Assembly (NCBI RefSeq): GCF_011734195.1
Contig: NZ_JAANTH010000002.1
Coordinates: forward strand, 496,001-560,000
Source: Halobacterium sp. R2-5
GTDB taxonomy: Archaea > Halobacteriota > Halobacteria > Halobacteriales > Halobacteriaceae
Direction of reading: 5' to 3'
DNA length: 64,000 nucleotides
Position numbers and translations under genes: made by a program. Below are positions 54,632 through 62,903 of the stretch, in pieces. Under the pieces are notes generated by a model. It was not told the origin of the DNA, did no database searches, and saw only the letters and a program-made list of their open reading frames with translations. Positions within the stretch are counted from its first letter, which is position 1, and every line of letters starts with the position of its first letter.

Positions 54632-56620
54632 TTATTCCTCCATGATTTCGGCACTGATTTTAATCTTAGTTTGAGTGGCTTCGCCGACGTCAAAGAGTTC
54701 CTCTGGGTCCCGGGAGAGTCCATCTAGCTCAATAGAGTCCCCCTGGAATGCGACACGGTCAGCCGTTCCATCGGCTTCAAGATGGGCGACTCCGTCGGCA
54801 TCAATTGAGGTATCGGCGTCTCCTTCCACGACTTCAAAGTCATCTATCGGGATTGACTCGCTCTCATGTTCTTGACTGTCGAGTCTTACGAGTTCAACGG
54901 TGAGTGTCCAGTCACCATGGCCTGAATCGCGGGGACCACCTTTAGCGTAGAATTGCCACCTTTCGTCGTCAATCCAGACGTCGGGTCGGGTTTCCCAGCT
55001 GAGGGCAGGGCCCTCGTCGTTATCGGAAAATCGGCCGTCCATAATCGGGACGATCTCGTCCATCCCTGGCACTTCGTCACCAGAATTGACATCCTCCTGA
55101 ACAACGTCGTGGATCTCTGCTTCCAGTCGTTCACCCTTTAACGCGTTAATTTCAGCCGTGATGGTCCCGATGTAGTGTTCGTCAAGATAGTCGTTGTTGG
55201 AGCCGACCCAGTCGTCGTGTTGTGTGGGCTCGGATCTCTTAAGGAAGTCTTCGAGAGCTGCTTCTGCATCCGTGACGTCCTCGCCAGGCCGCGTCTGTGC
55301 TTCGCCGGCAACCATGACCGAAGCGAAGTCTTTGCCGCGGTTGGCTGCCCGAGACATATCGACGTAATCAACGATCATCTGGGCCCCGCGGAGTCGCGCC
55401 ACATGGTTGATTACCAGTTCGTCGTCATCGTCAGCATCGAAATCAGCCCGGTCCGCTGGGGTGAGGTGACGTACGATGAGGTCAACGGCAGTTTGGTAGC
55501 CGTCGTGTGGGTCCTCGTCTATCGTTTCTGGGTCTTCGCGTGGGATTTCGATTGGTACTTCTCGTTTCGCAAAGCTACCGGCCCCACTCAGTTCCGTTTC
55601 GCTGATATCGAAGTAGTCGCTATAGCACTTGACGTACGGCTTGACTCCGGGGGCATCGTCAAGTGTCGCCTCCGTTTGGGTCCCATCTGGAGTCTTAACG
55701 TGAACTTCCAGTTCGTCTCGCACCATTGCTGGCCAGAAATATTTCACTGACGCATGGCGGAAAGAGGCAGCTAGCTCGTCCATCTCGGGATCGGATCCTC
55801 CTGGAATGCGGAAACCGACAACGCCGATGCTTGTTCCGTAGTTGTTGTTTGGTCGGCTTACCGAGAGCGTGTCTGCGAGTTCGTCCGCGTCGTCGAGGTC
55901 TCCCCAGAGCGACGCTGGACGGCCGATGTCGTCAATGCGGTCGGGGTCGTTTCGACCGTACCAGCCGTGGTTCGTGAAATGCGTCGTTTCCGCTTCGTCA
56001 GTGTGTGCTGGGACAATTGTACGTCCGACGAGTCGTGGCGGTTCACTACCACCGTCAGAGGGGAGTGAATCTGGATTCGAATTGAACAGGACTGTGGAGA
56101 GGCCTGAGAAAGCCCAGAGTACTGTCTTGCCGAGTCCCTTGCTCCCACCCGAACTGGATCCCGGTTTGTTCGTACTGCCGAAGTCTTTGACAAGTGAAGC
56201 GTAGGTCTGCTTTGTGTCTGTTTCAGTACCCCGGAGACCGGTCGTATGCTCGTCGTGAATGGTGAGGACGGTGAGGCTGTCGCCGTCAAAATGATTAAGA
56301 AACCGCTTGAGGCCTGGGTCACGGGCCTGATCGTTTTCGATTGCGCGTTCTATATGCCAGCGGAGATCTTCTGGGCTCCCACCGTGCCAATTCCATAAGA
56401 GCGTCTCTAAAAAGTCCTCAAGGTCGCTTCCTGTGAGTGTGGTAAAATCGAAAGTTACCTTTACAGGTTCTTCCTCGGAGACGCCTTGGTCATTTGCGTT
56501 TTGAAGAACTTCACGAACAAACGTTTCAAGAGTGCTATCCAAAGCACTCTCGGTAGGGTTTTTGTGATATTCTGTTATCCCCGACTTCTGCTCTGGGAAT
56601 TTCCAGACAGGATCAACCAT
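54632..56620 (-). CDS. GHKL-family ATPase, module B first gene
   Basis: A 662-residue paralog of the proteins at 48332 and 58828. N box FVREVLQNANDQ (E37, N41), second motif TIHDEHTTGL (D123) and lid GGSKGLGKTVLW (158-169) are intact, so ATP binding is likely. The middle region has SVKYFWPAMVRDELEVHV, also shared by the other copies. The C-terminal beta domain ends TKIKISAEIMEE. It heads module B, transcribed away from the glycosylase/methyltransferase pair but on the same strand. Confidence 0.85.
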   Translation of the reverse strand: MVDPVWKFPEQKSGITEYHKNPTESALDSTLETFVREVLQNANDQGVSEEEPVKVTFDFTTLTGSDLEDFLETLLWNWHGGSPEDLRWHIERAIENDQARDPGLKRFLNHFDGDSLTVLTIHDEHTTGLRGTETDTKQTYASLVKDFGSTNKPGSSSGGSKGLGKTVLWAFSGLSTVLFNSNPDSLPSDGGSEPPRLVGRTIVPAHTDEAETTHFTNHGWYGRNDPDRIDDIGRPASLWGDLDDADELADTLSVSRPNNNYGTSIGVVGFRIPGGSDPEMDELAASFRHASVKYFWPAMVRDELEVHVKTPDGTQTEATLDDAPGVKPYVKCYSDYFDISETELSGAGSFAKREVPIEIPREDPETIDEDPHDGYQTAVDLIVRHLTPADRADFDADDDDELVINHVARLRGAQMIVDYVDMSRAANRGKDFASVMVAGEAQTRPGEDVTDAEAALEDFLKRSEPTQHDDWVGSNNDYLDEHYIGTITAEINALKGERLEAEIHDVVQEDVNSGDEVPGMDEIVPIMDGRFSDNDEGPALSWETRPDVWIDDERWQFYAKGGPRDSGHGDWTLTVELVRLDSQEHESESIPIDDFEVVEGDADTSIDADGVAHLEADGTADRVAFQGDSIELDGLSRDPEELFDVGEATQTKIKISAEIMEE

Positions 56621-56886
56621 TAGTGAGATGCTATTTCACGGGTGACTATGAATATGTGATGGTGAAAATAGGCCTACTCGTCCAAACGACCTCCGAATCT
56701 TGAAACGATAGAGAATCTGCTGGTTTGAAGTGTTAAATCGTCCATCAGCAGGTGGCGACCTCCGATTTGAAGGGGTTCTCTGGAATGCAACACATTCTAC
56801 TCCATTGCTCTTACCAAGCAAAGCAGGCTAGAGAAACACGCTACCTCAAGATTTGTTGCCTCCGACTTTGGGGTACTACTCACGTT

Positions 56887-57510
56887 TTACCGTTCTCGGA
56901 AGTAGACACAGTAGTCGTTGGCGAAACACTGCTCACACAGCGGTTCATTCTGGCAGACCAGCGCACCGAAATCGAGCAGAGCGAGATTGTACGCCCGGGC
57001 CTGGCCAGGAACAAATCTCTGCGTGAAAGCCAGCTGATCCGATTCTGTCTCGGGCCATGTGTCTCGAAATACCCGACTGTACACTCTCTCTACGTTCCTG
57101 TCAAGCACCGGCAACTGGTCACCACGGGCGAAGCACAACGTAGCGTTCGCCACGTAGTGGCCGACTCGCGGGAGATCCATCAACGAATCAGGGTCAGTGG
57201 GGAGGTGGTCATGTGTCGAGGCGATCTGCTTCAGCGCCCCTGCGCGCATGTTTTGGAATCCGAGAGGCTCAATAGCCTCGACGAGTTCCTCCTCACTGGC
57301 CTCCTCAATCTCGTCCAGCGTCGGGAACTGTTCCAGGAATCTTGGGTAGACCGCTTCAACGTTGTCAGCCGGTGTCTGAGTCAGGAAGAACTCCGCTACG
57401 AACACCTCGTACAGTGTTCGATCTGGTTCCCGCCATGGGTACTCGCGTCGGTTCTCTGTCCCCCATTCGATCAGGTCTGCCCTGAACTGGCACTCCTCCT
57501 CAGACGGCAT
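56887..57510 (-). CDS. MIG/MutY-type Fe-S DNA glycosylase (likely T:G mismatch)
   Basis: A 207-residue HhH-GPD glycosylase. EYPWREP opens the domain, VAEFFLTQT (E40) follows, the helix-hairpin-helix is LPRVGHYVANA (113-123), the catalytic aspartate is D137 in PVLDRNVERV, and a 4Fe-4S loop has C186, C192, C195, C201 (x5-x2-x5). The residue at the EndoIII lysine position is Y119, as in the thymine-DNA glycosylase MIG, not Lys (EndoIII) or Ser (MutY). It starts 8 bases after the cytosine methyltransferase stop, so it probably repairs T:G mismatches from deaminated 5-methylcytosine. Confidence 0.85.
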   Translation of the reverse strand: MPSEEECQFRADLIEWGTENRREYPWREPDRTLYEVFVAEFFLTQTPADNVEAVYPRFLEQFPTLDEIEEASEEELVEAIEPLGFQNMRAGALKQIASTHDHLPTDPDSLMDLPRVGHYVANATLCFARGDQLPVLDRNVERVYSRVFRDTWPETESDQLAFTQRFVPGQARAYNLALLDFGALVCQNEPLCEQCFANDYCVYFRER

Positions 57511-57518
57511 AATGTCTC

Positions 57519-58634
57519 TCAGTCGTCGGCGACGGTGGACTCAACAGACGGTGCTGCTGCACCGACGTGGGAGAGGATTGCTTGCCCCATGTACTCACCT
57601 AGCTTTGGGGGGACTGCGTTACCGATCAACCGGCCAAGATTCGACACGCCGACGTCCTCCCACTCCTCGTAGAAGTCGTAGTCTTCCGGGAATGTCTGAA
57701 GCAGTGCTCCCTCGAGGAGCGAGAGAGCTCTATTCTGGTCTACATCGTAATGTCCGAAGCGGCCACTGCCGTAGTTATAGAACTGTGTCGTGATCGTCGG
57801 GGAGGGTTCGTCGGGCCGCATCCGGCTGTAGGGAGCTTTGTACGAGCGTCCACTCGCCTTCCGGTGACAGTCCGCGAGGAGGTGGTTGAGGTCCTCCTCC
57901 TCCCAGAGAGTCCAATCTCCGCCTGGTTCCATATTATCGATACGCTCCAGATTCTTTTCCGAGAGTGAGCGTGCCCTATGCAAGTCGTTCACCTCACTGA
58001 CTTCGCCTGCTTCGATTGGTGGCAAGTGATCAATTGTGTCTTTGACCGTGGGGTAGTTGTCTTCGTTCTGAATGGGGGGTTCGGGTAAAGAGAGGGGGCT
58101 CTGTTTGGACGCCATGACCACCCACCGCTTCCGCTTCTGGGGGATTCCGTATTCGGGACAGTAGACATTCTTGTTTTCGTCACTGTTGACGTGGTAGCCT
58201 TGGGATTCCAGGCTATTGACGAACGAATCGTAGACACCGTCTTCTTGTTTTACCTGGAGTACGTTCTCGGTGACCACTACATCCGGTTCAACGTACTTTG
58301 CGATCCGGGATACCTCGTTCAGCAGCCCCCACTTTTGATGATCCTCGTGGCCTTTCCCCTTTGAGTGCCCCATCGTTGAGTACGGTTGACAAGGCGCACA
58401 CGCCGCGAGGACCTTCAGATCCGCATCCCACGGGTACATCTGTGCGATTGGTTCGGGATCCTGTGCTAGCGAACTGATGTCTGCTCTGACGTATTCACCG
58501 TCGATATTCTGTTCGTACGGGTACTTACAGTCTGGGTCGTGGTCAATCCCTGCAACGACCGAGATACCGGACTCCTGGAGCCCATAACTGAGCCCACCGG
58601 CCCCGCAGAACAGATCCACTGCGGCTACCTTCAT
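57519..58634 (-). CDS. dcm: DNA (cytosine-5) methyltransferase
   Basis: A 371-residue canonical C5 methylase. Motif I is DLFCGAGGLSYGL (7-19), motif IV AACAPCQPYS (catalytic cysteine near 81), motif VI VVTENVLQV near 122, motif VIII RKRKRW near 175 and the C-terminal motifs IX-X (SPTITTQF, LGRLIGNAVPP). The target-recognition region lies at about 190-290 and is of moderate size. The recognition site cannot be read from sequence. Coupled with the MIG-like glycosylase downstream and divergent from GHKL module C. Confidence 0.93.
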   Translation of the reverse strand: MKVAAVDLFCGAGGLSYGLQESGISVVAGIDHDPDCKYPYEQNIDGEYVRADISSLAQDPEPIAQMYPWDADLKVLAACAPCQPYSTMGHSKGKGHEDHQKWGLLNEVSRIAKYVEPDVVVTENVLQVKQEDGVYDSFVNSLESQGYHVNSDENKNVYCPEYGIPQKRKRWVVMASKQSPLSLPEPPIQNEDNYPTVKDTIDHLPPIEAGEVSEVNDLHRARSLSEKNLERIDNMEPGGDWTLWEEEDLNHLLADCHRKASGRSYKAPYSRMRPDEPSPTITTQFYNYGSGRFGHYDVDQNRALSLLEGALLQTFPEDYDFYEEWEDVGVSNLGRLIGNAVPPKLGEYMGQAILSHVGAAAPSVESTVADD

Positions 58635-58827
58635 AATACTCTTTCCCGCGTATCGTCACATAAGCGTTCGGCAACTATGGCGTCCTGGCTATCTGGTGTC
58701 CCATTAAGGGTGACACGACGTCCTCCGATTAGAGCCTCTGTCTGTTCTGACTGCCCGCGTCCATCGACGCGTAACAATAATACTAACTGGATGGTCATAG
58801 TCCGGTACGAATATACCGGTTTCTCAC
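58635..58827. promoter_or_regulatory. Divergent promoter between the methyltransferase and GHKL module C
   Basis: A 193-base spacer separating the minus-strand methyltransferase/glycosylase pair from plus-strand module C. An AT-rich patch (AACAATAATACTAAC, 58772-58786) lies about 42-56 bases before the ATG at 58828. Shared control of modification and ATPase genes is possible. No clear palindrome was seen. Confidence 0.4.
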
Positions 58828-60726
58828 ATGGACCAGGAGCAAATACAAATCAACGAAGCGGTCAATTGGTTCTTCTTCAGTGGTGGGCCAGGAGCGCCAC
58901 GCTACGGCGATGACCCAACCAAACACGCCGTTGACCACGACTCCGAGGCGTTTGTCCGTGAGGTTCTCCAAAACGCGAACGATCAGGCCCTTTCAAACGA
59001 CGATCCAGTCGAAGTAACGTTCCGTTTCGTCACGCTCACGGGAGACGAGAAAGAGGAGTTCCTCAATGGATTGGGCTGGGATGACGGGCTCGGGGAACGG
59101 ATGCAAGCGGTCGCAGACACACACAATGGTCACCGCTACGAGCGGGTCGTTGAACGAGTTAACGACTCCGACGCCGAGCTCCGCCTCCTCATCGTCGAAG
59201 ATAGAAACACAACCGGCTTGACCGGAAATTGGGACGAAGACTCAAACTACGCCGCCCTAGTCCGGGACGAACTCTACAGTAGCAAGCAAGACGACACCGC
59301 CGGTGGCTCGTACGGCCTCGGCAAGTCGGTTCTCTGGACGTTTTCGGGTGCTTCAACGGTCGTCTTTAACTCACACCTCGCACACGGTGAGCGTGAGGGC
59401 GAGTCTCCGCGACTCATCGGCCGTTCTAAGTTCCCTACCCACCAACTCCAGGGAGACGATACGACGTACCAAGGTGCGGGGTGGCTCTGCCAGCCAATCG
59501 AAACGGATGAAGGGCCACGTCCGGACTCATTCTGGGGGGAGCGTGCGTCGCGGCTGGCGGAACAGCTGCACGTGGAACGGCCCACTGTTAGCGGAACGAG
59601 CGCTATGGTCGTCGAGTTCCAGGACCCGACCCGGGACGAGCGACCGGACGTTGAAGACCTCGCACAGGAGTTTGTTGAAGCATCTGTCAAGTACTTCTGG
59701 CCAGCGATCTATCGAGGCGATCTCGATATTACGGTCGAAACGCCAGACGAGACACTGACAGCTGACGTAGAGAGCGTCCCAGCGATCCGTCCGTTCGTTG
59801 AGGCGTACGACGAGAGAACGACGGACGCTCAGACGTTGGCAGACCCTGGGGACGTTGCTGGACTCGACATTCCGGTAGAGATCCCCCCTCGTGCCGATGG
59901 GTCCGAGACTCCCGACGGCTCAGTACGGTTGTCGGCTCGCCTCGCGTCCCCTGCAGACGACGATGCGTATCTGAATAGCGTTGCACTGTTCCGTGGAGCG
60001 GGGATGGTGGTCAAGTACTACGACCAGAGCCGTGTCGCCTACGGTGATCGAAACTTCTTCGGCGTGCTGGCTGCTGGCGAAGCACGGCCGGAAGGAACTC
60101 CGTCCAAGAGTGACCGAGAGATTGACCGATTCCTGCGATTTTCCGAACCACCAGAACACGACGAGTGGGAGTCCACCGAGAACCTCCGTGAACAGTATCA
60201 ACGTGGCTTCCGCACGGCACTTGACAACATGTTCGGAACGCTACGTGACGGCCTCCGTCATCTGATATCGAAGGGAGGAAACACCGATTCTCTCTCCGAT
60301 AATGTTCTGAACCGGTTCCCGATCCACGGGAGTGGGAATCCCCGATCTACGACGTCGCCCGCAGAGCCTGTCTTCGAGATCGACAGCTCATCTCGCTTCG
60401 ATGGCGATGCATGGACTATCTCTGGTCGAATTAAAGTACTCCCTGAAGAGTTTGAGGGGTGGAGTGCCGACATCTCACTCACGGGTGTTGGGGAGGACGG
60501 ATCCCGATACGACGACATTCCTATCAACGACGTTGAGGTCGAACAATCCGGTGTAACCGTGTCGTACGACGACGGGTCTGCTCACCTCGTCGCCGACGAA
60601 CACGTCTATGAAGTCTCGTTCTCTGGTCGTTCGCATCCCGATGAAGCCGCTGACTTAGTACACGGCGACGTCGGCGCGACCCAACTAGAGATACTCGCAG
60701 AGTTACAGACGCCCGAGGAGGATTAA
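58828..60726 (+). CDS. GHKL-family ATPase, module C first gene
   Basis: A 632-residue paralog of the proteins at 48332 and 54632. N box FVREVLQNANDQ (E45, N49), second motif IVEDRNTTGLTG (D125) and lid GGSYGLGKSVLW (159-170) are intact. Also shared are SVKYFWPAIYRGDLDITV near 290 and LFRGAGMVVKYYDQSRVAYGD near 393, close to LRGAQMIVDYVDMSRAANRG in module B. The C-terminal domain is beta-rich. It heads the plus-strand module C and is divergent from the cytosine methyltransferase, making it the copy most clearly tied to DNA modification. Confidence 0.86.
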   Translation: MDQEQIQINEAVNWFFFSGGPGAPRYGDDPTKHAVDHDSEAFVREVLQNANDQALSNDDPVEVTFRFVTLTGDEKEEFLNGLGWDDGLGERMQAVADTHNGHRYERVVERVNDSDAELRLLIVEDRNTTGLTGNWDEDSNYAALVRDELYSSKQDDTAGGSYGLGKSVLWTFSGASTVVFNSHLAHGEREGESPRLIGRSKFPTHQLQGDDTTYQGAGWLCQPIETDEGPRPDSFWGERASRLAEQLHVERPTVSGTSAMVVEFQDPTRDERPDVEDLAQEFVEASVKYFWPAIYRGDLDITVETPDETLTADVESVPAIRPFVEAYDERTTDAQTLADPGDVAGLDIPVEIPPRADGSETPDGSVRLSARLASPADDDAYLNSVALFRGAGMVVKYYDQSRVAYGDRNFFGVLAAGEARPEGTPSKSDREIDRFLRFSEPPEHDEWESTENLREQYQRGFRTALDNMFGTLRDGLRHLISKGGNTDSLSDNVLNRFPIHGSGNPRSTTSPAEPVFEIDSSSRFDGDAWTISGRIKVLPEEFEGWSADISLTGVGEDGSRYDDIPINDVEVEQSGVTVSYDDGSAHLVADEHVYEVSFSGRSHPDEAADLVHGDVGATQLEILAELQTPEED

Positions 60727-60728
60727 GA

Positions 60729-61766
60729 GTGACCAGACACTCGCAACGACACCGTACTACGACACTTCCGTTCAGCTACCGTGAGAAGGGAGTAGACTTC
60801 GAACTGAACTCGTTCACCGTTGACGACGGGAGTCAAACAGAGCTTGAACTGAACCCGGCACAAACAGAGATTGACCTCGCTTCAGCCGTGTCGTCATCCG
60901 ACAGGAGTGGTGAACCGAATTGGAACACCATCACTCTTCACGGAAAGCTACGCCTGCCTGAGGAGACGGTTCAAGCAGTCTTTCCACAAGAGGAACGGGC
61001 ACAACCTCCGGCTAAGCTCTACGTCACTATTCGTTGTCACGAGACGATCTATCGTGACCGGGTTGTCATCTCCGAGTCTCCAACGACACCCGGCGAATAC
61101 GACGTTGTACTAGAAGTCCCGAAGAACACTGTCCGAGGGACTGTCGAACTACGTCCATATCTCGTTCGCACAGAATCTCATCCCGGGGGGCAGCCGAGCG
61201 ACTACGCCGATCAAAAGAACTTCCGTCTCGCCAGTGGGACGCTGTACTACGTCGTAGTTGATCGTCCTGATGACGAAGAGCGAGCCGCCATTGATGGTGA
61301 GCAAGTACGGTTCTCACAGAACGATCACCTCCCCGGTGGGAACAAGCTCTACTACCTCGACTTCCGAAACGAGAGTCGTCCCAAGCTGTGGATTAACTCC
61401 GACCACCCTCGTATCGCCGAGGTACTACAGAGTAGAGGATCTGTCGGGGCGGAGGCTCGGATGCGTGACGTCATACTTGACCAGGTGAGCTACGGTGTGT
61501 GGGTGCAATTGATCGTCCGGGCTGGTAGTGCCGTAGATGTAGAGGGCGATGTTGAACACGAGTGGCAAGAGATGGTACTCCAGACGTTTGCTCGTAACCT
61601 CTACGAGACTAGTGACGTGGACGAAGCGACTCACCGTCTCAGGGATGATCTCTCTGACCCACAGACTCTACCCCACGTGATACAGAGAATCGATAGTGAA
61701 CTGCAGGAATACATAAACCCCCGAGAGCAGCTGATCCATCTCATGGAGGAGGGGCTCCAGATCTAA
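60729..61766 (+). CDS. Module C middle protein, unknown family
   Basis: A 345-residue protein homologous to those at 47262 and 53643, started by a GTG 2 bases after the ATPase stop. Landmarks are LPFSYREKGVDFELNSF, VELRPYLVRTESHPGG, YLDFRNESRPKLWINSDHPRIAEVL and GVWVQLIVRAG...EHEWQEMVLQTFARNLY. The pattern of a beta-rich N-terminal half and a helical C-terminal half is the same in all three. No recognised enzymatic motif; a structural or adaptor role is inferred. Confidence 0.77.
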   Translation: MTRHSQRHRTTTLPFSYREKGVDFELNSFTVDDGSQTELELNPAQTEIDLASAVSSSDRSGEPNWNTITLHGKLRLPEETVQAVFPQEERAQPPAKLYVTIRCHETIYRDRVVISESPTTPGEYDVVLEVPKNTVRGTVELRPYLVRTESHPGGQPSDYADQKNFRLASGTLYYVVVDRPDDEERAAIDGEQVRFSQNDHLPGGNKLYYLDFRNESRPKLWINSDHPRIAEVLQSRGSVGAEARMRDVILDQVSYGVWVQLIVRAGSAVDVEGDVEHEWQEMVLQTFARNLYETSDVDEATHRLRDDLSDPQTLPHVIQRIDSELQEYINPREQLIHLMEEGLQI

Positions 61767-61767
61767 C

Positions 61768-62457
61768 GTGACCGAGACAGAATTACACCGACTGACCGAA
61801 GACGGACGCCGCCTCGTTGGTCAGTCGTTCATGAAAGGCGAGGCGACGCTCACCGACGAACAGCTGGACGAGTACATAGAACCCATACCGGGCCACCCAA
61901 CTGCCGACCTTGATAGGATTGATTCGTCGGTACAGCAGGTAGTTCAGGAGTACCCGGAGTACGACACAGCTATTGATGGCGCACTCGCTGAAGAGATTCA
62001 CCGGGGCCTCGACATTACGAGACGAACTGCTGGAGATCCGGGCCTCTGGCACTGGCTAGCAGTCGTCCGGTATCCAGAGCTCATCCGGCACCGCTGGGAG
62101 TACCGCTCTGAGGAAGCGATGAGGGAGAAGTTCCTCGGGGCAGGTTCCGATTTGTACTCGAACGCCATCCACCGTCTCTGGTGGATTGCGGAGCTAACTT
62201 CCCGTGACGACGATTATTCGACGACTGACGCGGTCTTCGCCAATCAGACGATGGTCAACAAGGTGTTTGACCGCTGGTTCGCGCGCTACCGACCCGCTGT
62301 CCGAGCTATGTGCGACGAACTCGCAGATGAACCATCCCGTGTCATTGACGAGACGACGCGACGATTCAACCATGCACTGACGAACGTACAGCTTGAAGGC
62401 CTGTCCGAGAACGAGGCACGTGAGATGATTCGGCAGATCGTCGCTGAGTCTCGATAA
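61768..62457 (+). CDS. DUF6339-like protein, module C third gene
   Basis: A 229-residue helical protein begun by a GTG one base after the previous stop. Signature segments are GLWHWLAVVRYPELIRHRW near 90-108, EKFLGAGSDLYSNAIHRLWWIAEL near 117-140 and RYRPAVRAMCDELA. It is closest to the module A copy. The strict conservation of WH, RW and SNxxHRxWW suggests a structural core or an active site, but no reaction can be assigned. Confidence 0.77.
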   Translation: MTETELHRLTEDGRRLVGQSFMKGEATLTDEQLDEYIEPIPGHPTADLDRIDSSVQQVVQEYPEYDTAIDGALAEEIHRGLDITRRTAGDPGLWHWLAVVRYPELIRHRWEYRSEEAMREKFLGAGSDLYSNAIHRLWWIAELTSRDDDYSTTDAVFANQTMVNKVFDRWFARYRPAVRAMCDELADEPSRVIDETTRRFNHALTNVQLEGLSENEAREMIRQIVAESR

Positions 62458-62470
62458 ACTACGTCCACCC

Positions 62471-62704
62471 TTAATTGCGATCTTCAACTGTCCATATCAG
62501 TGTGTTTCCAACCCTCTGAGAAGCAACTAATCCGTCTTTTTCCATCCTCTGTAGTCGCTTGTAAGCGGTGTCATGAGCACAACCAACTTGATCTGCGATC
62601 TCGCCCGTACCGGCCATCCCCCCCTCTAAATTAATCGCGTTAAGGAAATCCTCGGTGGAGTATTCGCCAGTGTATCTTCCTGTCTCTTCGTCCCGGTCGG
62701 GCAT
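62471..62704 (-). CDS. Small winged-helix transcription regulator
   Basis: A 77-residue protein starting MPDRDEETGRYTGEYSTEDF, with an HTH at GTGEIADQVGCAHDTAYKRLQ and a wing LVASQRVGNTLIWTV. Small haloarchaeal regulators of this shape usually begin xxDRDxxTGxY, which supports the ATG at 62704; a longer start at 62779 would add a hydrophobic stretch. A 22-bp palindrome lies upstream (62783-62804), between it and the divergent HNH gene. It could regulate itself and that neighbour. Confidence 0.8.
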   Translation of the reverse strand: MPDRDEETGRYTGEYSTEDFLNAINLEGGMAGTGEIADQVGCAHDTAYKRLQRMEKDGLVASQRVGNTLIWTVEDRN

Positions 62705-62782
62705 CGTTTTCTCTTTCCACGCCACTCTGATTAGTCCTAACGGTATACCGAAGGCCAATATGAGGCCTCCGAAAGGCATTTA

Positions 62783-62804
62783 CCATTATGAGTATTCATA
62801 ATGG
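62783..62804. promoter_or_regulatory. Perfect 9-bp palindrome, candidate operator of the winged-helix regulator
   Basis: CCATTATGA (62783-62791) and TCATAATGG (62796-62804) are exact reverse complements separated by GTAT. The site lies between the divergent regulator and HNH genes, in an AT-rich patch. A symmetric site of this spacing (centre-to-centre 13 bases) suits a dimeric winged-helix protein. Binding by the adjacent regulator is inferred. Confidence 0.6.
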
Positions 62805-62903
62805 GTGTGGAGACTGGCCTTAGGGGTGTTGGGTATCAGAAATGCCCGGGTGCTAGAGACACCCGGGGCGTCAAGCAAGAACCAAGCAATACGACAACGA
62901 AGT

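Noticed and set aside
46481-62457. Known BREX, DISARM or Druantia system
   Set aside because: None of their hallmark genes (PglZ, BrxC, DrmAB helicase, DruE) is present; the only recurrent ATPases are GHKL type.
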